Positions 1-7,910 of a stretch of 64,000 nucleotides of DNA are shown here, piece after piece; the first letter of the stretch is position 1; the number at the start of each line of letters is the position of its first letter. The notes beneath the pieces are model-generated. The model searched no databases. It worked only from the letters and a program-made list of their open reading frames with translations, and was not told the origin of the DNA. The position numbers and the translations under genes were made by a program. This DNA is from Spirosoma terrae. Lineage in GTDB: Bacteria; Bacteroidota; Bacteroidia; Cytophagales; Spirosomataceae. The stretch lies in assembly GCF_010435915.1 (NCBI RefSeq), contig NZ_JAAFZH010000007.1, positions 186,001 through 250,000 of the forward strand, written 5' to 3'.

Positions 1-1215
1 CAAATGTTCATTAGCATTATTCAGTTCCCGATTCGTTTGTTCAAGTTGTTGTTCGTAGGTTTTACGCCCGGTAATGTTTGTTGTTGTCAGTACAATACCA
101 TCTTCCCACTTTAAAACCGACAGCTCGTACCAGCCGATCAGCGAGTCATAACTATACTCTTGTTCAAACCGAGTTGGCTTACCTGTTTCAACGACTTCCA
201 CATACCGATCAAATAACTCGGTCTGGATCACATACGGGAAGAATTCTAGCATAGAATGGCCAATGGTTTCGTCATCGCTCCGCCCTAAAATCTGTCGATT
301 CGCTTCATTCTGGGCAACGTAGTGAAAGTCGATAATTTTTCCTGTCTGCTCATCACGAACGGCTCTAAACGCAATGATAGCATTCGATGATCCATCCAGC
401 ACAGACCGCAATAATTCGGCTTGCTGCTGATTGGCCAGTTCGGCTCGTTTAAGAGCCGTTACGTCCACAAACGTAACAATAACGCCATCGAGCAACGGGC
501 GGGCCCTAATATTATACCAGCCATTATACCCTTCTGCGGGTAGATTTACGCCATTTATCCGAATGGGCTCACTCGTTTCAGCGACCTGGAGATACCAGCC
601 TAACGTACCGTTTGATCGCGCATCGGGCCAGGTTTCGGTATATAATTCCCCAATCAAAGCTTCCTTGGAGCGTCTGGTCATCCGTTCGGCATTCGCGTTG
701 ACGTGCGTTATCCGAAAGTCAACAATTCTACCTGCACTATCCCGAACTGACTCCATTACCGTAATGCCTGTTTGCGTATTATCGAGAATGGCCTGAAGCA
801 ATTCGGTTTCGCTAGTCCGCGTAAGCTCAGCTTGTTTCTGGTCACTGATATCCGTCCAGGAAACTAATAAGCTATCTTCGTATCGGGCAAGCGATTGCGC
901 TACCCAACGGTTGGTATTCGCCAGGTAATACTCAACATGCGTCGGCAGGCCGGTTTCAACCACCTGTTTATAGATGTCGAAAATGCCGCTGCACTCGCTT
1001 CCAGGATCGAGCGTCAGCATTGAAGTCGCTAATAGATCCTGCTGGGAAAAACCTATTAAGTCAACGGCCCGCCCATTACAACGGACAAACCGAAAATCCA
1101 CAATCCCTTTATTGTCATCTCGGATAGCGGTGCATAGCAGAACCCCGTTTAATGGGTTTTGAAATATACTCTCCAGCAACGTATTAGGAGGCTGAATGGG
1201 CAAATCCGTACTCAT
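1..1215 (-). CDS. PAS-domain sensor protein, N-terminal part (runs off the window)
   Basis: An open frame of 405 codons reads leftwards from an ATG at 1215 without a stop and leaves the window at base 1, so only the N-terminal part is visible. I read three successive PAS-like units (about residues 10-130, 138-265 and 270-395). Each has the pattern 'L..VLDG..NAIIAFRAVRDE.GKIIDF....N..A.R' followed by a GWY.L/V-type strand and a 'T.ITGRK' or 'DVTALKRAE' exit helix. No signal peptide or membrane segment is seen, so it is probably cytosolic. In Cytophagales, proteins with this layout usually continue into HisKA and HATPase domains; that part is outside the window, so the kinase identity is inferred. 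It is divergent from pyrE. Confidence 0.8.
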   Translation of the reverse strand, partial: MSTDLPIQPPNTLLESIFQNPLNGVLLCTAIRDDNKGIVDFRFVRCNGRAVDLIGFSQQDLLATSMLTLDPGSECSGIFDIYKQVVETGLPTHVEYYLANTNRWVAQSLARYEDSLLVSWTDISDQKQAELTRTSETELLQAILDNTQTGITVMESVRDSAGRIVDFRITHVNANAERMTRRSKEALIGELYTETWPDARSNGTLGWYLQVAETSEPIRINGVNLPAEGYNGWYNIRARPLLDGVIVTFVDVTALKRAELANQQQAELLRSVLDGSSNAIIAFRAVRDEQTGKIIDFHYVAQNEANRQILGRSDDETIGHSMLEFFPYVIQTELFDRYVEVVETGKPTRFEQEYSYDSLIGWYELSVLKWEDGIVLTTTNITGRKTYEQQLEQTNRELNNANEHL

Positions 1216-1371
1216 TTCTTAGGGCAACAGCTATATAAGTTAAATATCGACAATAACGGTAAACTTATTAAGAGAGCAAGCTACACACATATTAGTTAAC
1301 GGGCAAGTGCTATTTTCAGGATTATTTTTGGCCAGCTCCGAACAAATTAGGCGGGTGTGCCGTCATTTTCC

Positions 1372-1379
1372 TACTTTTG
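1372..1379 (+). promoter_or_regulatory. -7 promoter element of pyrE
   Basis: TACTTTTG matches the Bacteroidota -7 consensus TAnnTTTG exactly and lies 22 bp before the GTG start of pyrE, giving a very short leader. This supports the GTG start. I see no clear -33 TTG at the usual spacing. Confidence 0.55.
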
Positions 1380-1401
1380 AAACGACTACTTTTTACAACT
1401 C

Positions 1402-2040
1402 GTGAATTCATTATCAACTCAACAGGCTGTTGCCCGACATCTTCTTACTGTACAGGCCGTTCGTTTACAACCCGACCAACCATTCACCTGGAGTTCGGGC
1501 TGGAAATCACCGATTTACTGTGATAATCGTATTACGTTAGCCTATCCAGAGGTTCGCTCGTTTATCAAAAATGCACTCGCAGAACGTATCAGACAGGAAT
1601 TTCCCACTGTAGAGGTCATTGCTGGCGTAGCAACAGCCGGTATCCCTCAGGGCGTTTTAGTAGCCGATGCGCTGAATATTCCTTACTGCTACGTTCGCCC
1701 AGAACCTAAAGCTCATGGGATGGGCAAACAGATAGAGGGTCGTCTGGAAGCTGGTCAACGGGTGGTTGTTATCGAGGATTTGATTTCGACCGGTGGCAGT
1801 TCGCTTAAAGTTGTCGATGCACTTCGGGCCGCTGGTGCAGACGTACTAGGCATGGCCGCTATTTTCACCTATGGTTTTCCGATTGCTGCCCAGAATTTTG
1901 CCAGCAAAAACCTACCACTCGTTTGTCTGAGCGATTATAACGTTCTGTTAACGGAAGCTCAGGCACTCGATTATATTTCGGCCGATGCATTGGACTCGCT
2001 CGCTACGTGGCGCGAGAATCCGGCAGAATGGGGCAAGTAA
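1402..2040 (+). CDS. pyrE: Orotate phosphoribosyltransferase
   Basis: This enzyme transfers a phosphoribosyl group from PRPP to orotate to give OMP, the fifth step of pyrimidine synthesis, in the cytosol. The 212-residue length is normal for PyrE. The PRPP-binding loop reads RVVVIEDLISTGGSS (about residues 119-133), and earlier parts (SGWKSPIYCDNR near residue 30, IAGVATAGIPQGVLVAD near 73) are typical of the family. The start is GTG; a good -7 promoter element lies just upstream and no in-frame ATG fits. A nested inverted repeat follows the stop and may end the transcript. Confidence 0.95.
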   Translation: MNSLSTQQAVARHLLTVQAVRLQPDQPFTWSSGWKSPIYCDNRITLAYPEVRSFIKNALAERIRQEFPTVEVIAGVATAGIPQGVLVADALNIPYCYVRPEPKAHGMGKQIEGRLEAGQRVVVIEDLISTGGSSLKVVDALRAAGADVLGMAAIFTYGFPIAAQNFASKNLPLVCLSDYNVLLTEAQALDYISADALDSLATWRENPAEWGK

Positions 2041-2051
2041 CATTTCCTTTC

Positions 2052-2112
2052 TTTATGGTTTATAGTTTGTAGCTATGTTTATTAGGAAAAGCTACGACCT
2101 ATAAACCATAAA
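2052..2112. repeat. Nested inverted repeat between pyrE and osmC
   Basis: A 14-bp perfect outer inverted repeat (TTTATGGTTTATAG at 2052-2065, complement at 2099-2112) encloses a second 6-bp one (GTAGCT at 2069-2074, AGCTAC at 2090-2095). The RNA would fold into a long, AT-rich stem. It may act as the pyrE terminator, but there is no typical GC-rich stem with a T-run. A 16-bp piece (2057-2072) recurs with one mismatch on the other strand at 36822-36837. Confidence 0.6.
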
Positions 2113-2124
2113 TAGAAACGTATA

Positions 2125-2541
2125 ATGGCAACCATTTCCGCTCGCATTGAACGCTCTCCCTACGAAACTCATCTATCGACAGATTCTCAGGTTATTGTTG
2201 CCGACGAGCCATTGGATGCGGGTGGCCAGGATCGGGGCATGCGTCCCGGCGAACTCCTGGCGGGTTCGCTCGCTTCCTGCACAGTAATCACGCTACGTAT
2301 GTATGCCGACCGAAAAGGCTGGCCACTGGATTCGGCCGTAGCCCACGTAGACTATACGCACTCTCCCGACCGGAAGCATTCCCATTTTACCCTGAAACTT
2401 ATTCTAAACGGCGATTTAACGACGGAGCAACGGTCGCGGCTGCTCGAAATAGCTGATCGTTGCCCTATTCATAAGGTATTGGAAAACCCAAGTTCGTTTA
2501 ATACAACGCTAGTTGAAAACGCGCAGGCTCAGCCCGAATAA
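2125..2541 (+). CDS. OsmC/Ohr-family protein
   Basis: A 138-residue protein of the OsmC/Ohr superfamily, small cytosolic thiol proteins that reduce organic hydroperoxides. The two family cysteines are present: one in 'LLAGSLASCTVITLRMYAD' (about residue 53) and one in 'RCPIHKVLE' (about residue 113). The first is preceded by the usual G-x-x-P-x-E-L-L loop ('MRPGELLAGSL'). It resembles the OsmC subgroup more than Ohr, but the exact substrate cannot be read from sequence. It is separated from pyrE by a folded intergenic region and is followed by 270 bp that hold the control region of the trehalose gene. Confidence 0.85.
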   Translation: MATISARIERSPYETHLSTDSQVIVADEPLDAGGQDRGMRPGELLAGSLASCTVITLRMYADRKGWPLDSAVAHVDYTHSPDRKHSHFTLKLILNGDLTTEQRSRLLEIADRCPIHKVLENPSSFNTTLVENAQAQPE

Positions 2542-2689
2542 TGCTCACCCAGCGGAGTAGCCATTGCTGGTAGATTCATGGGAAATTCCGTTGTTTACCC
2601 TCTGTAAAACGGACAAACCTTAGCCTTACTAAAAGGGATAATTGGTTATTAAATACAAACAATGTTTGCCTGGCACAGGTTACTTTTTT

Positions 2690-2716
2690 AGTAGTCTACT
2701 CTTGGAGAAGACTACT
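2690..2716. promoter_or_regulatory. Near-palindrome upstream of otsAB
   Basis: AGTAGTCT (2690-2697) is mirrored by AGACTACT (2709-2716), and inside them CTC pairs with GAG around a TTG centre, giving a 27-bp near-perfect palindrome with one A-A mismatch on each side. Its last base is the first base of the 11-bp direct-repeat array, so it may be a second operator for otsAB. Confidence 0.45.
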
Positions 2717-2773
2717 TCTAAGGTTTTTTTAAGGTTTACTTAAGGCCTTTTTAAGCCAATTAATCGTTTTTTG
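2716..2773 (+). promoter_or_regulatory. 11-bp direct-repeat array and promoter of otsAB
   Basis: Four 7-bp units start at 2716 (TTCTAAG), 2727 (TTTTAAG), 2738 (ACTTAAG) and 2749 (TTTTAAG), exactly 11 bp apart. A weak -7 element, GTTTTTTG at 2766-2773 (the TTTG part fits), begins 50 bp after the first unit. The layout is that of an OmpR/PhoB-type activator replacing the -33 contact. The same layout occurs at 7572, 12126 and 13469. Confidence 0.7.
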
Positions 2774-2811
2774 TACTAATACCAAGCTCTTTTGAGGGCA
2801 CCAAAAACTTC

Positions 2812-5028
2812 ATGAGCACTATTGATGGAACGTTTAAACGACTAATCATTGTAGCCTATCGATTACCATTTAGCATTAAAAAAACCAAAGAGGGCGTTAG
2901 CCTCTTTCAAAATTCAGGGGGCTTAGTATCGGCTGTCATGTCTATGGCTGAACGAATGGGGCAATCTTCCACCGATGATGCACCCAAAATCCACTGGATA
3001 GGCCACTGTGATAATAGCCTGAAGACCGTACATGAGTCGGCCTTCGAAAATGAGCACTTCATTGCTCACCCTGTGTTTGTCGATGACGACATACATCAGG
3101 CTTTTTACGAGGGGTTCTGTAACGACATGATCTGGCCCCTTTTCCATTACTTTCCCACGTTTGCCTCCTTTCAGGAAAAGGATTTCGACGCTTATCAGCA
3201 GGTAAACAACCGGTTTCTGGAGGAACTGACCTCGATCATCGAACCCGGCGATCTGGTTTGGATTCACGATTTCCAGCTGATGCTGCTACCGGAAATGCTT
3301 CGCAAAGCTATTCCGAGTGCAAGCATTGGCTACTTTTTTCATATTCCATTTCCAACCTACGAAATCATTAAGCTTTTGCCCCGAACCTGGCGTCAAGCCT
3401 TAATCGGTGGCATTCTGGGGGCTGATGTCATTGGTTTCCATACAGCCGATTACGTTCAGCATTTTATGCAGAATGTTTCGGAAGTACTGGCCTTACCCAT
3501 TATTGAACGTTACGTGGTTCTCGAAGACCGATCGGTCTTTGTGGGCGACTTCCCCATTAGCATAGACTTCACCAAATTTGACGAAGGCAGCCAGGTTGAC
3601 GCAGTGGTTACTACCCGGCAAACGAACAAAGAGTTGCTCCGATCCGAAAAAATCATTTTTTCTGTCGACCGACTCGACTATGCCAAGGGGATTACGTATC
3701 GGCTGCAGGGATTTGAGCGCTTTCTGACGCAGAACCCAGAATGGCACGATCGCGTAACATTTGTGATGACGGTGGTTCCGTCGAGAGACAAGATTGGCCA
3801 TTATCAGGAAATAAAACGTGAGATTGAGGAAGCCGTTGGCCGTATTAACGGCTTGTTTGGCTCGATCGGCTGGCGGCCCATTGTTTATTCATACGTATCG
3901 CTGACATTCACTGAGTTGATGGCTCTGTATACGGGTTGCGACGTAGCACTTATTACGCCCATTCGGGATGGAATGAATCTGGTGTGCAAAGAGTTCATCG
4001 CCAGCCGCCACGATAACCAGGGCGTTCTTATTCTGAGTGAACTGGCTGGTGCGGCTCAGGAGCTTCCCGATGCGCTGATCATTAACCCAACCGATACACA
4101 GGAAGTGGCTGATGCCATTAAAGATGCGCTACGTATGCCATTACCCGAACAACAACAACGAATGAAAACCATGCGACAACATCTCCAGAATCATAACGTA
4201 TTTAGATGGAGCCATAGCTTTCTATCTGCCTTCACGCAGGACGATGCCGAACAACCGGATCTGGCTACCAATTTACCCGTTCAGGCCTTTGTTGATTCTT
4301 ATCAAAAAGCGCAACAGCGGCTCCTGTTGATTGATTTCGATGGTACGTTGTCGCCCATCGTTGATGATCCATCGAAGGCTCAACTATCGTCGAGTATTCG
4401 TCCCATCCTGAATCATCTGGCCGAAAACAGCGATCTGGTTATCATCAGTGGGCGAAATCGCGCGTTCCTGGAACGCACGTTTCAGGGTTTGCCCGTTACG
4501 TTGGTTGCCGAACACGGCGCCTTCATCCGCGATACGGACGAGAACTGGCAAAAACTGGATCTGTCGGAAGATGACTGGATTGAGCCAATCCGATCGGTTA
4601 TGGACGAATACACCGACTTATATCCGGAGTCATTCATTGAGCAAAAAGAAACGGCCATTGCCTGGCACTACCGGTTGGCGAAATCCGACGATATTGAAAG
4701 TAAGGCCGTTGAACTGTCTGAACGTCTACGTAGCATACCAACGTCAACCAAACTTACAGTAATTCAGGGCAATAAAGTTGTTGAAGTTAAAGCGGCTCAG
4801 TATAGCAAAGGTACCATTGCAGAAAAACTATATGCCCAAACCGCCTATGATTTTATCGTTAGCATTGGCGATGACACCACCGACGAAGATATGTTCCGGC
4901 AGCTTCCCAACTGGGCTTATACCCTGAAAGTAGGCGCTGGTCAATCGTTTGCTCGTTATCGCCTGGCCCGCCAACGTGACGTAGAACGACTTTTAGAATT
5001 ACTCGACGAAGTCGCTGTCAACATCTAG
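2812..5028 (+). CDS. otsA-otsB: Bifunctional trehalose-6-phosphate synthase/phosphatase
   Basis: A fusion making trehalose in two steps: UDP-glucose plus glucose-6-phosphate to trehalose-6-phosphate, then dephosphorylation. Residues about 10-475 are the GT20 synthase: the N-terminal loop 'NSGGLVSAV', '[14 protein letters not shown]' (150-163), '[11 protein letters not shown]', the phosphate-binding 'DRLDYAKG' (286-293) and 'RDGMNL' (385-390). Residues about 500-735 are a HAD phosphatase with the nucleophile motif DFDGT (D508, D510), 'VIISGRNR' and '[12 protein letters not shown]'. All key residues I can check are kept in both halves, so both are probably active. Trehalose protects against osmotic and drying stress. 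The gene has its own control region with the 11-bp repeat array, so it is probably induced by the nearby two-component system (inference). Confidence 0.95.
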   Translation: MSTIDGTFKRLIIVAYRLPFSIKKTKEGVSLFQNSGGLVSAVMSMAERMGQSSTDDAPKIHWIGHCDNSLKTVHESAFENEHFIAHPVFVDDDIHQAFYEGFCNDMIWPLFHYFPTFASFQEKDFDAYQQVNNRFLEELTSIIEPGDLVWIHDFQLMLLPEMLRKAIPSASIGYFFHIPFPTYEIIKLLPRTWRQALIGGILGADVIGFHTADYVQHFMQNVSEVLALPIIERYVVLEDRSVFVGDFPISIDFTKFDEGSQVDAVVTTRQTNKELLRSEKIIFSVDRLDYAKGITYRLQGFERFLTQNPEWHDRVTFVMTVVPSRDKIGHYQEIKREIEEAVGRINGLFGSIGWRPIVYSYVSLTFTELMALYTGCDVALITPIRDGMNLVCKEFIASRHDNQGVLILSELAGAAQELPDALIINPTDTQEVADAIKDALRMPLPEQQQRMKTMRQHLQNHNVFRWSHSFLSAFTQDDAEQPDLATNLPVQAFVDSYQKAQQRLLLIDFDGTLSPIVDDPSKAQLSSSIRPILNHLAENSDLVIISGRNRAFLERTFQGLPVTLVAEHGAFIRDTDENWQKLDLSEDDWIEPIRSVMDEYTDLYPESFIEQKETAIAWHYRLAKSDDIESKAVELSERLRSIPTSTKLTVIQGNKVVEVKAAQYSKGTIAEKLYAQTAYDFIVSIGDDTTDEDMFRQLPNWAYTLKVGAGQSFARYRLARQRDVERLLELLDEVAVNI

Positions 5029-5241
5029 CTATTTTTTTAAGAGTTCATCTTCAGGCCAATTCCAATCCTCAGGCTTCTTTTTGGCAGGATTGGAATTGGC
5101 TTTAAATTGTCCCTTCAGCTTCCGATAATGAGGAGGTAATGGTCCAAAATTTGATGATTGGCAGCCAAACCAGGCATTGGTGAAATAACTGATCACTCCG
5201 ATTGCCACTATCAGGGCTACCACAATCAGGAAAATTCCCAT
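5029..5241 (-). CDS. Small membrane-anchored protein of unknown function
   Basis: A 70-residue reading frame convergent with otsAB; its stop directly abuts the otsAB stop. The N-terminal 20 residues form one membrane segment (MGIFLIVVALIVAIGVISYF) and the rest is hydrophilic, Lys/Pro-rich and ends in 'DWNWPEDELLKK', presumably in the cytoplasm. I do not recognise a family. It is divergent from the response regulator at 5483, and the repeats at 5360-5388 lie between the two, so the two genes may share control. Confidence 0.6.
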   Translation of the reverse strand: MGIFLIVVALIVAIGVISYFTNAWFGCQSSNFGPLPPHYRKLKGQFKANSNPAKKKPEDWNWPEDELLKK

Positions 5242-5359
5242 ACGTATTCTGGTTTATACCTCAACCCATCTAACGATCACAAACCTGGGTCTGGCGAGGT
5301 CTTTGTCAACATGAATAACTGCTTGTGTCCGGAAAATTAGTTGGCATCAATAAGGAAGA

Positions 5360-5411
5360 ACTTAAACAAAACTTAGAATATCATTAGAATAAGCAGTTAC
5401 GTATACTTTTC
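5360..5411 (+). promoter_or_regulatory. Degenerate 11-bp repeats and promoter of the OmpR-type regulator
   Basis: Units ACTTAAA (5360), ACTTAGA (5371) and CATTAGA (5382) are spaced exactly 11 bp, a looser form of the array seen before otsAB. TACTTTTC at 5404-5411 is a near match to the -7 consensus. The distance (22 bp from last unit start to -7) differs from the 16-17 bp of the other four arrays, so the control may differ, for example autorepression or weak autoactivation. Confidence 0.45.
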
Positions 5412-5482
5412 TCTTTTATATAACCTAGCCCTGCTTATTATGTTACCTATTCACCAACCACCAACTAAAATCTTAACGTAGT

Positions 5483-6160
5483 ATGAAACTCCTGGTTATT
5501 GAAGATGAACCAAAAACGCTTCAGGCTATTCAGCAGGGGCTTGAAGAAAGCCAGTTTGAAGTAGATATTGCCTATGATGGGCTGATTGCCAGACGACTGG
5601 CCCTGAAAAATAATTACGCAGCTATTATCAGCGACGTTATTTTGCCTGGTATGAATGGGTATGAACTTTGTCGGCAATTACGGGCCGAAGGCTTAACAAC
5701 CCCTATCCTTCTGCTTACCGCCCTGGGCGAATCAGACGATAAAATTCTGGGCTTCGATGCCGGGGCCGATCAGTATCTCACCAAACCATTTCAGTTTGCG
5801 GAATTGCTGGCCAGAGTTCGCTCGCTGACCAAACGTGGCAATCAGGTGGCTATGACCGCCCAAACGTTACGGTATGGTGGTATTGACATGAATCTGGACG
5901 CCAAAACGGTCCACCGCGACGGACAGCCAATCGATTTAACAGCGCGGGAATTTGCCCTGCTTGAATTTCTGATGCGTAATCAGGGGCGCGTATTGTCGAA
6001 GCCCGAGATTGCGGAACACGTCTGGGATCTCAATTTCGACACGGGCACCAACGTAGTAGAAGTGTATATCAATTACTTACGTAAAAAAATCGATAAAGAT
6101 TTCCCTAAAAAACTGATTCACACCCAGTTTGGCATGGGCTACGTTTTTAAGGAAGAGTAA
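5483..6160 (+). CDS. OmpR/PhoB-family response regulator
   Basis: A 225-residue transcription regulator. Residues 1-115 are the receiver domain: acidic pocket E7-D8, phosphoacceptor D51 in 'IISDVILPGMNGYEL', switch Thr in 'LLLTALGE', and K101 in 'YLTKPF'. Residues about 128-225 are a winged-helix DNA-binding domain ('LTAREFALLEFLMRNQGRVLSKPEI', 'VVEVYINYLRKKID', 'GMGYVFK'). The histidine kinase at 6201 follows after 40 bp and is surely its partner. This class binds as head-to-tail dimers on direct repeats about 11 bp apart, which is what is found before five nearby genes including its own, so I infer that these are its targets. Confidence 0.95.
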   Translation: MKLLVIEDEPKTLQAIQQGLEESQFEVDIAYDGLIARRLALKNNYAAIISDVILPGMNGYELCRQLRAEGLTTPILLLTALGESDDKILGFDAGADQYLTKPFQFAELLARVRSLTKRGNQVAMTAQTLRYGGIDMNLDAKTVHRDGQPIDLTAREFALLEFLMRNQGRVLSKPEIAEHVWDLNFDTGTNVVEVYINYLRKKIDKDFPKKLIHTQFGMGYVFKEE

Positions 6161-6200
6161 TGCAATCGTAAGGGTTGACTAATGCTCCCACTTCATTCTT

Positions 6201-7577
6201 ATGACCATCCGAAACCGTCTGGCAATCCGTTTTACCGGCCTTGTATCGGCTATTCTACTCCTAACGTTTGTCAGCGTGTATGCTTTTTGCTGGTATTTTG
6301 TTTCGTCCGATTTCTATCGACGACTCGACCGAAAAGCAACTACCCTGGGCGAAATGCTGATCCGGCATCGGCTGGATGGCGAACTGATCAATCAGCTTGG
6401 GCGGATCCGAAAAGATCAGCTGCCCAATCAAAAAATGCTGGTTTTCGACAAGCGGGATTCCATTATCTATGAATCTAATCGCACCATTTTACTGGCTATT
6501 CCGCCGAAAACAATTGCTACCATTCGGGAAAAGAAACAGAAAGAGTTCAAACAACGGGACTACTACGTGTATGGCATCCGGTTTATGACGGCATCGGGCC
6601 AGTACGTTGTAGTCGCCAGCGCCGAAAACACGTATGGCGACGCTTTTTTACGGGAGCTACTATGGGCCCTAAGCGGCTTATTTTTTATATCGATAGCCAT
6701 TACATCCTTTTCTGGCTGGTTTTTCGCGGGCGATGCGCTACAACCCATTCAACGTATCGATACCATTTTGAATGCCATTTTCCCGAAGAATAGAGCGGAA
6801 AGGCTGCCCGTTAAACAGGAAGATGATGAGATAAGTCGCTTATCCATAACCATAAACCTACTGCTCGACCGAATTGCTGAATCGTTACGTCTGCAACGCA
6901 TGTTTGTCGCCAATGTTTCGCACGAGCTCAAGAATCCGCTCACTCAGATTAGTTCACAGCTGGAAGTCAGTTTGCTGAACCAACGAGATCCAGATGCGTA
7001 CAAGCAAACGATACGTTCCGTTCTCGACGACGTTAGGAACCTATCGGATCTGACACATGAATTGTTACAACTCTCGCAGGTGAGTGCCGACGATGCCCCT
7101 GATCTATTAACCGATACGGTCCGTATGGATGAAATCGCCTGGGACATTCGGGACGAAGTGTCGGCCATCAATCCCCGCTATCGGGTTCAGATAGAGCTTG
7201 GTGCCTTGCCCGACGATCCAGATCAGTTGACGATTCTGGGCAATAAAACGCTGTTAACAACCGCGTTAAAAAACCTGGCCGAAAACGCCTGTAAGTTTTC
7301 AACGGATGGTCAGGCGCTCATTAAGGTAAATTTCGGGCCTGATACATTACAAATCAGTGTCATTAACGAAGGTCCATCGATCCCGGTCAGTGATTTGCCG
7401 TATATTTTTGAGCCCTTTTACCGAAGCCGCCAAACAGCAGATGTGCGCGGATACGGCGTCGGACTAGCGCTCGTTTACCGGATTATTCAACTTCACAGAG
7501 GGCAGATCAGAGTTGATTCCGGGTCTGATCAGACAACTATTTTTTCGATTCTGCTGCCACACAAGGCTCACTTCTAA
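6201..7577 (+). CDS. Two-component sensor histidine kinase
   Basis: A 458-residue membrane kinase paired with the regulator at 5483. Segments in order: TM1 (about residues 10-32), a periplasmic sensor of about 115 residues with no family I recognise, TM2 (about 152-175), a HAMP linker (to about 230), HisKA with phosphoacceptor H241 in 'VSHELKNPLTQ', and an HATPase with the N box 'NLAENACKF', 'YIFEPFYRS' and 'GYGVGLALVYRII'. The ATG at 6201 is chosen because the following basic 'MTIRNRLAIRF' leads straight into TM1. Its stop codon lies inside the first repeat unit of the promoter for the next gene (7572-7578). The signal is unknown; the neighbours suggest salt, osmotic or envelope stress. Confidence 0.93.
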   Translation: MTIRNRLAIRFTGLVSAILLLTFVSVYAFCWYFVSSDFYRRLDRKATTLGEMLIRHRLDGELINQLGRIRKDQLPNQKMLVFDKRDSIIYESNRTILLAIPPKTIATIREKKQKEFKQRDYYVYGIRFMTASGQYVVVASAENTYGDAFLRELLWALSGLFFISIAITSFSGWFFAGDALQPIQRIDTILNAIFPKNRAERLPVKQEDDEISRLSITINLLLDRIAESLRLQRMFVANVSHELKNPLTQISSQLEVSLLNQRDPDAYKQTIRSVLDDVRNLSDLTHELLQLSQVSADDAPDLLTDTVRMDEIAWDIRDEVSAINPRYRVQIELGALPDDPDQLTILGNKTLLTTALKNLAENACKFSTDGQALIKVNFGPDTLQISVINEGPSIPVSDLPYIFEPFYRSRQTADVRGYGVGLALVYRIIQLHRGQIRVDSGSDQTTIFSILLPHKAHF

Positions 7578-7629
7578 GCAAATTCTAAGCAGTTTTTCAG
7601 AGGAAACTAATCTGGAAATATCAACTTTG
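7572..7629 (+). promoter_or_regulatory. 11-bp direct-repeat array and promoter of the 7670 gene
   Basis: TTCTAAG at 7572 and 7583, TTTTCAG at 7594 and a weak AACTAAT at 7605 are spaced exactly 11 bp. CAACTTTG (7622-7629), one base off the -7 consensus, starts 50 bp after the first unit, as in the otsAB and 12206 promoters. The first unit overlaps the kinase stop codon. Confidence 0.65.
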
Positions 7630-7669
7630 GTTCTGTAACTAATACCAAAAACCTAGATGATTATACGCC

Positions 7670-7873
7670 ATGACCAACGAAAAACAAGATACTCAGTATA
7701 CGTCCTATTTCCCTCCTACACCAACCAGCCAGCCTCAACAATCGAACAGTTTTTTTGATGATGAACCACCGGAACAACCCGACTGGCTGCTCATTTTTAT
7801 GGGGATTCTCTTTCTAGCTTCTGTATTAATTGCCTGGCTGGTCGATTTTCCCAGTCTGATGGACAAGCCTTGA
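7670..7873 (+). CDS. Small single-pass membrane protein
   Basis: A 67-residue protein: about 40 polar residues rich in Thr, Pro, Gln and Ser ('SYFPPTPTSQPQQSNSFFDDEPPEQPDW') and one C-terminal membrane segment ('LLIFMGILFLASVLIAWLV'), so probably tail-anchored with the N-terminus in the cytoplasm. I recognise no family. It has its own promoter with the 11-bp repeat array, which argues that it is real and controlled together with otsAB and the 12206 and 13582 genes. It could be a small modulator of the kinase or a stress membrane protein; this is speculation. Confidence 0.65.
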   Translation: MTNEKQDTQYTSYFPPTPTSQPQQSNSFFDDEPPEQPDWLLIFMGILFLASVLIAWLVDFPSLMDKP

Positions 7874-7910
7874 TCACAACGTAGCAGGAGTTAACTTGGG
7901 CAACAGGGTG

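Noticed and set aside
431-796. 121-residue plus-strand frame at the left edge
   Set aside because: Antisense to the PAS repeats of the minus-strand sensor, which reads open through the whole region.
5158-5340. 60-residue plus-strand frame
   Set aside because: Overlaps the small membrane protein on the minus strand and has no recognisable features.
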